From Porphyromonadaceae bacterium (GTDB taxonomy: Bacteria > Bacteroidota > Bacteroidia > Bacteroidales > Dysgonomonadaceae), in NCBI GenBank assembly GCA_022840285.1, contig JALHIE010000090.1, positions 10,534 through 18,879 on the forward strand: 8,346 bases of DNA, written 5' to 3'. A program made the position numbers and the translations under genes. The notes beneath the pieces were generated by a model, which searched no databases, was not told where the DNA came from, and worked only from the letters and a program-made list of their open reading frames with translations. Positions 5,230-8,346 of this stretch are shown here, in pieces (position 1 is the stretch's first letter; every line of letters starts with the position of its first letter).

Positions 5230-5698
5230 TTAAAGTTGGGGATGAGTCTGTATGAAAGTGGTTCCTGGAGGAGAACGTATGGGAGGCAGTCTTCTGATTC
5301 TAATCATCTGACCCGTTTTACACACCGGACAATGACAGGGATTGATGCCGGTAAGTCTTTCGAAACGTTCAATATTCGATTCAATCGTTTTCCGGGATCT
5401 TGACTTGTTGTCGCTTTCGGATTCATCTTCTACCCTAAACTTGATTTCCAAATTCCGTTTTGCCGTGTGGTTGTAGATACCGTAACGTCGGATTTTTACA
5501 AATCTGCGTGGGAGGATGTGCTGGGCAAATCTGCGCAGGAACTCCACACCACCGAAAGTGATGTGCTTTTTAGCCGCTCCTTGTCGGTAATCCCTGGCAA
5601 TAAAGGTTACTTTTTCATCAGTGATAATGGACCACCCAGGGAGTGCTATATGCACGCTGAATCCGGTCATTGAAGAGCATCAACTGGTTTTGTTCGCG
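5230..5698 (-). pseudogene. IS91-family transposase remnant, frameshifted and internally deleted
   Basis: Read on the minus strand, 5698-5618 encodes LFNDRIQRAYSTPWVVHYH and stops. A second frame from about 5625 to 5230 encodes KVTFIARDYRQG, EEFLRRF-type VEFLRRFAQHILPRRFVKIR, RRYGIYNH and a C-terminal CHCPVCKTGQM (CxxC) tail ending in LPPIRSPP. These are the C-terminal part of IS91-type (Y2_Tnp) transposases. In intact members the WVV segment is followed by a YLGRYTHR-like block and only then by the VTF block. That block is missing here and the frame changes at the join, so there is both a deletion of some tens of residues and a frameshift. The N-terminal HUH region is absent, cut off by the IS21 element. 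The gene cannot be functional. Confidence 0.75.
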
Positions 5699-5704
5699 TG
5701 TTTA

Positions 5705-5749
5705 TTTCACCCCAAAAGTATACCAGTATTTCAATCCAAAAGTATACCA
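5705..5749. repeat. tandem terminal repeats, left end of IS21 element
   Basis: Two 21-bp copies, 5705-5725 and 5729-5749, both TTTCA-NN-CCAAAAGTATACCA, starting 24 bp apart. Multiple repeats at each end are characteristic of IS21-family elements and serve as transposase binding sites. Confidence 0.85.
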
Positions 5750-5772
5750 TTTAAAATTAATTTGCAAACTTG

Positions 5773-5826
5773 TTTTGTTAGTATTGCTATTTTGGCGGTA
5801 CCGCCAAAATAGCAATACTAACAAAA
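5773..5826. repeat. 54-bp perfect palindrome without loop
   Basis: Bases 5773-5799 are followed immediately by their exact reverse complement at 5800-5826. The centre is TTGGCGGTACCGCCAA and the outer arms are TTTTGTTAGT / ACTAACAAAA. It lies 32 bp beyond the istB stop, between the gene and the left terminal repeats. In an RNA it would fold into a very stable hairpin, but in the istB direction it is followed by CAAGTTTGC rather than a T-run, so it is not a standard intrinsic terminator. It may protect or end the istAB transcript, or shield it from read-through. Confidence 0.9.
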
Positions 5827-5858
5827 GGTTGGTGCTCTTATTTTGTTTCTCTTTCCTT

Positions 5859-6614
5859 TCATTGTATATTCATCATTTTTTTTGTTTCTTTAATTCTGTA
5901 TGACTCCCCGTTCATATTTACCAAGTGTGCTTTGTGCGTGATTCTGTCTACCAGGGCAGCCGTGAGTACCGGGTCACCGAAGATTTCCTGCCACCGGTCA
6001 AAGGACAGGTTGGTGGTGATGATGGTTGCCTTTCTTCCGGTTCTGAGCGATAGGTGGTTGAACAGCAGTTCGGCTCCTTTTTTATCGAAAGAGACATATC
6101 CGAACTCGTCGCAGATAACCAGGTCGTACTTCTCAAACTTGGCCTCAATCTTTCTTAACGATAGTTCCGAGTGCGATTCACGCAACTGGGTAAGCAGCCG
6201 GTGGACGGTGGTAAAAAACACCTTGTAACCCTGTAAGCAGGCTTTCAGCCCCAAGCCGATGGCGATGTGCGTTTTGCCCGTTCCGGGATTGCCCGAGAGA
6301 ATCACGTTTTGGGCGGCGCCTATAAAATCCAACCGCTCCAATACAGGCAGTTTTTCCTGTGCCCCCGCGGGCAGTTGGGAGCGGTTCAGATTGCTCAGAT
6401 ACATTTTGGAGGGGAACTCCGCGTTTCGTATCTGGGCTTTTTTACGGTTTTCAAGCCGCAGTTCATATTCGCGCTGCATTAACGTGAGCAGGTAGGCTTC
6501 ATAATTGAGTCCCGAGGCGGCCGCCTCCACTGCCAGCTCTCTGTAGTCCCGTCTGAAAACGGGCAACCTGAGCTCTTTGCTGTAGGCTACGATGTCTTGA
6601 TGTGTTGTTTCCAT
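5859..6614 (-). CDS. istB: IS21-family helper ATPase IstB
   Basis: A 251-aa AAA+ ATPase that assembles on target DNA and activates the IstA transposase. An N-terminal helical region (1-90) is followed by Walker A GNPGTGKT (108-115), Walker B LVICDE (165-170), a sensor-1-like IITTN (198-202) and the conserved DRITHKA (223-229), where the arginine probably acts as an arginine finger. The length is normal for the family and all key residues are present. The start lies 11 bases after the istA stop codon, so the two are probably co-transcribed and perhaps translationally coupled. The gene is intact. Confidence 0.95.
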   Translation of the reverse strand: METTHQDIVAYSKELRLPVFRRDYRELAVEAAASGLNYEAYLLTLMQREYELRLENRKKAQIRNAEFPSKMYLSNLNRSQLPAGAQEKLPVLERLDFIGAAQNVILSGNPGTGKTHIAIGLGLKACLQGYKVFFTTVHRLLTQLRESHSELSLRKIEAKFEKYDLVICDEFGYVSFDKKGAELLFNHLSLRTGRKATIITTNLSFDRWQEIFGDPVLTAALVDRITHKAHLVNMNGESYRIKETKKMMNIQ

Positions 6615-6625
6615 TTGTTGTCGTT

Positions 6626-8164
6626 TTAAGCCATTAATCCGGTTATGTAAGCAAGTTGCCTTTGAGCCATAGTGCAGATAGTGTCCTGGGGCACGCTGGG
6701 GGCTTGCTCGATAGTGTTGCCCAACAAGGCGCGCAGCTTCTCCACGCTAAGGGATACACAGGGACAATCCAACAGCCGAGCGACGGTTTCCTCCAATCTC
6801 TGCTGACTGATTTTACGCTCATGGCAGAAGGAGAGCAGACCGATAAATTCACGTGGCTGATGGCTGAAAAAATCCAGGTATAGTTTTTTTAGATAGCCAC
6901 TTTGTGCCAAGGCCACACTGCCGGCTAAAGCGCCCGGTTTCCTTTGAAAGGTGGACAGGTAGTGCGCGATGTGCACCACCCATTCGTGTTTACCGTAACT
7001 TCGCGCGTGAAGGCCGACGCGTTCCTCTCCATGATACAACTCCACGCTTCGGCTCGAGGCTTTCATTTCGACGAACTTTCCCACTAAATTATCGGGCACC
7101 GAGTAGCGGTTGGTACGGTAACAAACGGTGGCGTACTTATCCACCCGTAATTGAATTTGTTCACTGCATATAAGCTCCGAAGCGGGATGAGGCATCAACA
7201 CCGGCACCTCTTGGGCAAACAGTTCTTCAGCGCTCTTGCCGTAACCCTGCTGTTTACGACCGTTTAAATCTTTCAAAATCCGGGACAGATGCGATGAGGC
7301 CTGTTCCAGGGTTTCAAAATCGTCTTTCAGAGCGAAAGCTTTGCGGCGAACGTACTCCACGCTGCGCTCCACGTGCCCTTTCTCGTTGCCCCGGTAAGCG
7401 TTGCAGAAACGATGAGTGAATCCGTAATGCGCACGCATCTCCAACAAGGCACGGGTGGGTTCTTTTTCATGACGCCCCACGAAACGGGCCACCGCCACAC
7501 GCATGTTGTCGTAAACCATACGGGGGTAAACTCCCCCCACCGAGGCAAAGAAACGTACGTGAGATTCCTGGAAAGACAAGGTGTCCTGCCCATGGTAAAT
7601 ATAGGCTTGCCGATAGTTACTGTAAGCGCCGGTGAAAACGGCAAGGTGAAACTTGCGCCATTTACCCCCGATGAGCAGTTTTATCTCCCCCCAGTCAAAC
7701 TCGCAGCTCTCGCCCGGGTTGTAAGACTGACGGATAAACGCTTCTTTTGGCTTTTGACGATTTTCTTTGCCGGCAATATAATTACACACCGTGGTGTAAC
7801 CGATGTCAAATCCCTGCAGGTGGAGTTGCTCCAAAATGTCTTTCTTTTTGAGCATTTGTTTGACCAGACCTTGGGCTTTTTTTTGTTCGTTCACCGCAAG
7901 CAAATTATCGATAGCCGATTCCACTTCGCGCGTGAGTTTCAGCTTTGACCGAGCCCGGGAGAGCCGGTAAACCGGCTGCAGGGACAGATTACCCGAATGA
8001 GCCTTCTCTTTATAAGTGCTTGATTGCAAACATGAGGCATGTTCATCGAGGTATTTCTTGACCGTCTTGCGGCTGATGTGAAGATCGCGAGCTATTTTAC
8101 GCTGACTGTGACCTTCACGGTGACTTCGAATGATGATTTCTTGTTTTGTATACATACTTATCAT
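6626..8164 (-). CDS. istA: IS21-family DDE transposase IstA
   Basis: A 512-aa transposase. The N-terminal HTH (about 12-40; REGHSQRKIARDLHISRKTV) binds the terminal repeats. The retroviral-type catalytic core (about 150-280) shows D157 in CEFDWGE, D219 in MVYDNMR and E266 in GHVERSVEYVRRKAF, the DDE triad in the usual IS21 spacing. The C-terminal part carries the YSVPDNLVGK and YATVCYRTNRYSVP beta-barrel segment. No stop or frameshift interrupts it, and with intact IstB and both ends the element may be active. The ATG at 8164 is chosen over the one at 8155 only because it is the longer form; no Shine-Dalgarno sequence decides between them. Confidence 0.95.
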   Translation of the reverse strand: MISMYTKQEIIIRSHREGHSQRKIARDLHISRKTVKKYLDEHASCLQSSTYKEKAHSGNLSLQPVYRLSRARSKLKLTREVESAIDNLLAVNEQKKAQGLVKQMLKKKDILEQLHLQGFDIGYTTVCNYIAGKENRQKPKEAFIRQSYNPGESCEFDWGEIKLLIGGKWRKFHLAVFTGAYSNYRQAYIYHGQDTLSFQESHVRFFASVGGVYPRMVYDNMRVAVARFVGRHEKEPTRALLEMRAHYGFTHRFCNAYRGNEKGHVERSVEYVRRKAFALKDDFETLEQASSHLSRILKDLNGRKQQGYGKSAEELFAQEVPVLMPHPASELICSEQIQLRVDKYATVCYRTNRYSVPDNLVGKFVEMKASSRSVELYHGEERVGLHARSYGKHEWVVHIAHYLSTFQRKPGALAGSVALAQSGYLKKLYLDFFSHQPREFIGLLSFCHERKISQQRLEETVARLLDCPCVSLSVEKLRALLGNTIEQAPSVPQDTICTMAQRQLAYITGLMA

Positions 8165-8201
8165 TTATGGTGAACAGATAAAATCCGTTCAGGTTAATAA
8201 G

Positions 8202-8222
8202 TGGTATACTTTTAGATTGAAA
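8202..8222. repeat. terminal repeat, right end of IS21 element
   Basis: The reverse complement reads TTTCAATCTAAAAGTATACC plus A, matching the inner left repeat at 5729-5749 at 20 of 21 positions. A second, outer copy is only partly present: the CACCCCA motif of the outer left repeat recurs on the minus strand at about 8223-8230. The repeat lies 37 bp upstream of the istA start, so transposase binding here may also affect istA transcription. Confidence 0.85.
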
Positions 8223-8249
8223 AGTGGGGTGGTTTTATATTAATATACA

Positions 8250-8346
8250 CTGGTGTCCGGTAAAAAAAGAAACGCTAAAATGAAGGGGAACCCCTTTCGG
8301 TAATTCCCCCAGAAGGTTTACCTTTATAGTTGCAAAACAAAAAAGA
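8250..8346. other. right flank of IS21 element, no gene identified
   Basis: The flank begins CTGGTGTCCGGTAAAAAA and contains a stem GGGGAA (8285-8290) / TTCCCC (8304-8309) with a 13-base loop. One minus-strand frame is open across the whole stretch and would read in phase into the IS91 fragment at 5698-5618 if the IS21 element and one copy of the duplication were removed. The encoded sequence is not clearly IS91-like, however. TGGTGTCCGGT also resembles the end of some other insertion sequences, which cannot be settled here. Confidence 0.25.

Larger units (their letters stand above)
5691..8249 (-). mobile_element. IS21-family insertion sequence, apparently complete
   Basis: It carries intact istA and istB on the minus strand and terminal repeats at both ends. 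The outer ends read TGT... at 5691 and ...ACA at 8249, the TG/CA termini of this family. With these limits the flanks CTGGTTT (5684-5690) and CTGGTGT (8250-8256) form a 7-bp near-duplication with one mismatch, in the 4-8 bp range known for IS21. A second possible left end is TG at 5699, where TGTTTATT resembles the right end TGTATATT, but no duplication then appears. The size is about 2.55 kb, normal for the family. The target was the IS91 remnant or its edge. Confidence 0.75.

Noticed and set aside
5467..5903. overlapping plus-strand ORFs over the IS91 remnant and IS21 left end
   Set aside because: They cross the IS border, terminal repeats and palindrome, and the real coding signal there is on the minus strand.
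7373..7948. 191-codon plus-strand ORF inside istA
   Set aside because: It is the reverse-strand shadow of the intact istA gene, which carries the full DDE motif set.
1..8346. CRISPR array or tRNA genes
   Set aside because: No regularly spaced repeats with unique spacers and no tRNA-like cloverleaf were seen; the repeats present are palindromes, paired boxes or IS ends.

Overview
The window looks like accessory DNA from a member of the Bacteroidota, probably Bacteroidales. The reasons are the gene families (Bacteroides-type XRE regulator with a coiled-coil tail, KilA-N protein, IS91 and IS21 transposons), AT-rich spacers without clear Shine-Dalgarno sequences, and two TAnnTTTG boxes of the kind used as the -7 element of Bacteroides promoters. 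No chromosomal housekeeping gene and no rRNA, tRNA or CRISPR array was seen.

Layout. Bases 1-113 hold no recognisable gene. Bases 114-233 form a large bulged inverted repeat ending in GTTATAAAG. A regulator region follows: a promoter with possible operator half-sites, an XRE regulator (491-928), a spacer with two copies of TACCGAATTCG, and a short KilA-N protein (1087-1557) that appears to have lost its middle part. Bases 1558-1997 hold a doubtful 43-codon ORF, a possible promoter, and a second long inverted repeat.

The centre (about 1982-5063) is the most interesting part. Two AT-rich genes, an unrecognised 414-aa protein with a glycine-rich hydrophobic segment near its C-terminus and a 521-aa AAA ATPase with a probable TOPRIM nuclease tail, sit in units built like integron gene cassettes. 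Each unit starts at a GTT core, has the gene tightly packed inside, and carries just after the stop codon a 9-10 bp sequence complementary to its own 5' end. A bulged, foldable spacer then leads to the next GTT. I infer a short, integrase-less cassette array (CALIN-like) carrying candidate anti-phage genes. The core sites do not match the proteobacterial GTTRRRY consensus, so this may be a divergent Bacteroidota-type system.

The right third is transposon wreckage and a transposon. An IS91-family transposase remnant (5230-5698, minus strand), internally deleted and frameshifted, abuts a full-length IS21-family element (about 5691-8249, minus strand istA-istB). That element has terminal repeats and contains an unusual loopless 54-bp perfect palindrome downstream of istB. 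Bases 8250-8346 are flank with no identified gene.

The links between the genes are inferred. The XRE regulator probably controls itself and perhaps the KilA-N gene. The two cassette genes need not act together, because each is its own unit. The IS elements probably removed or replaced whatever cassette followed the ATPase.
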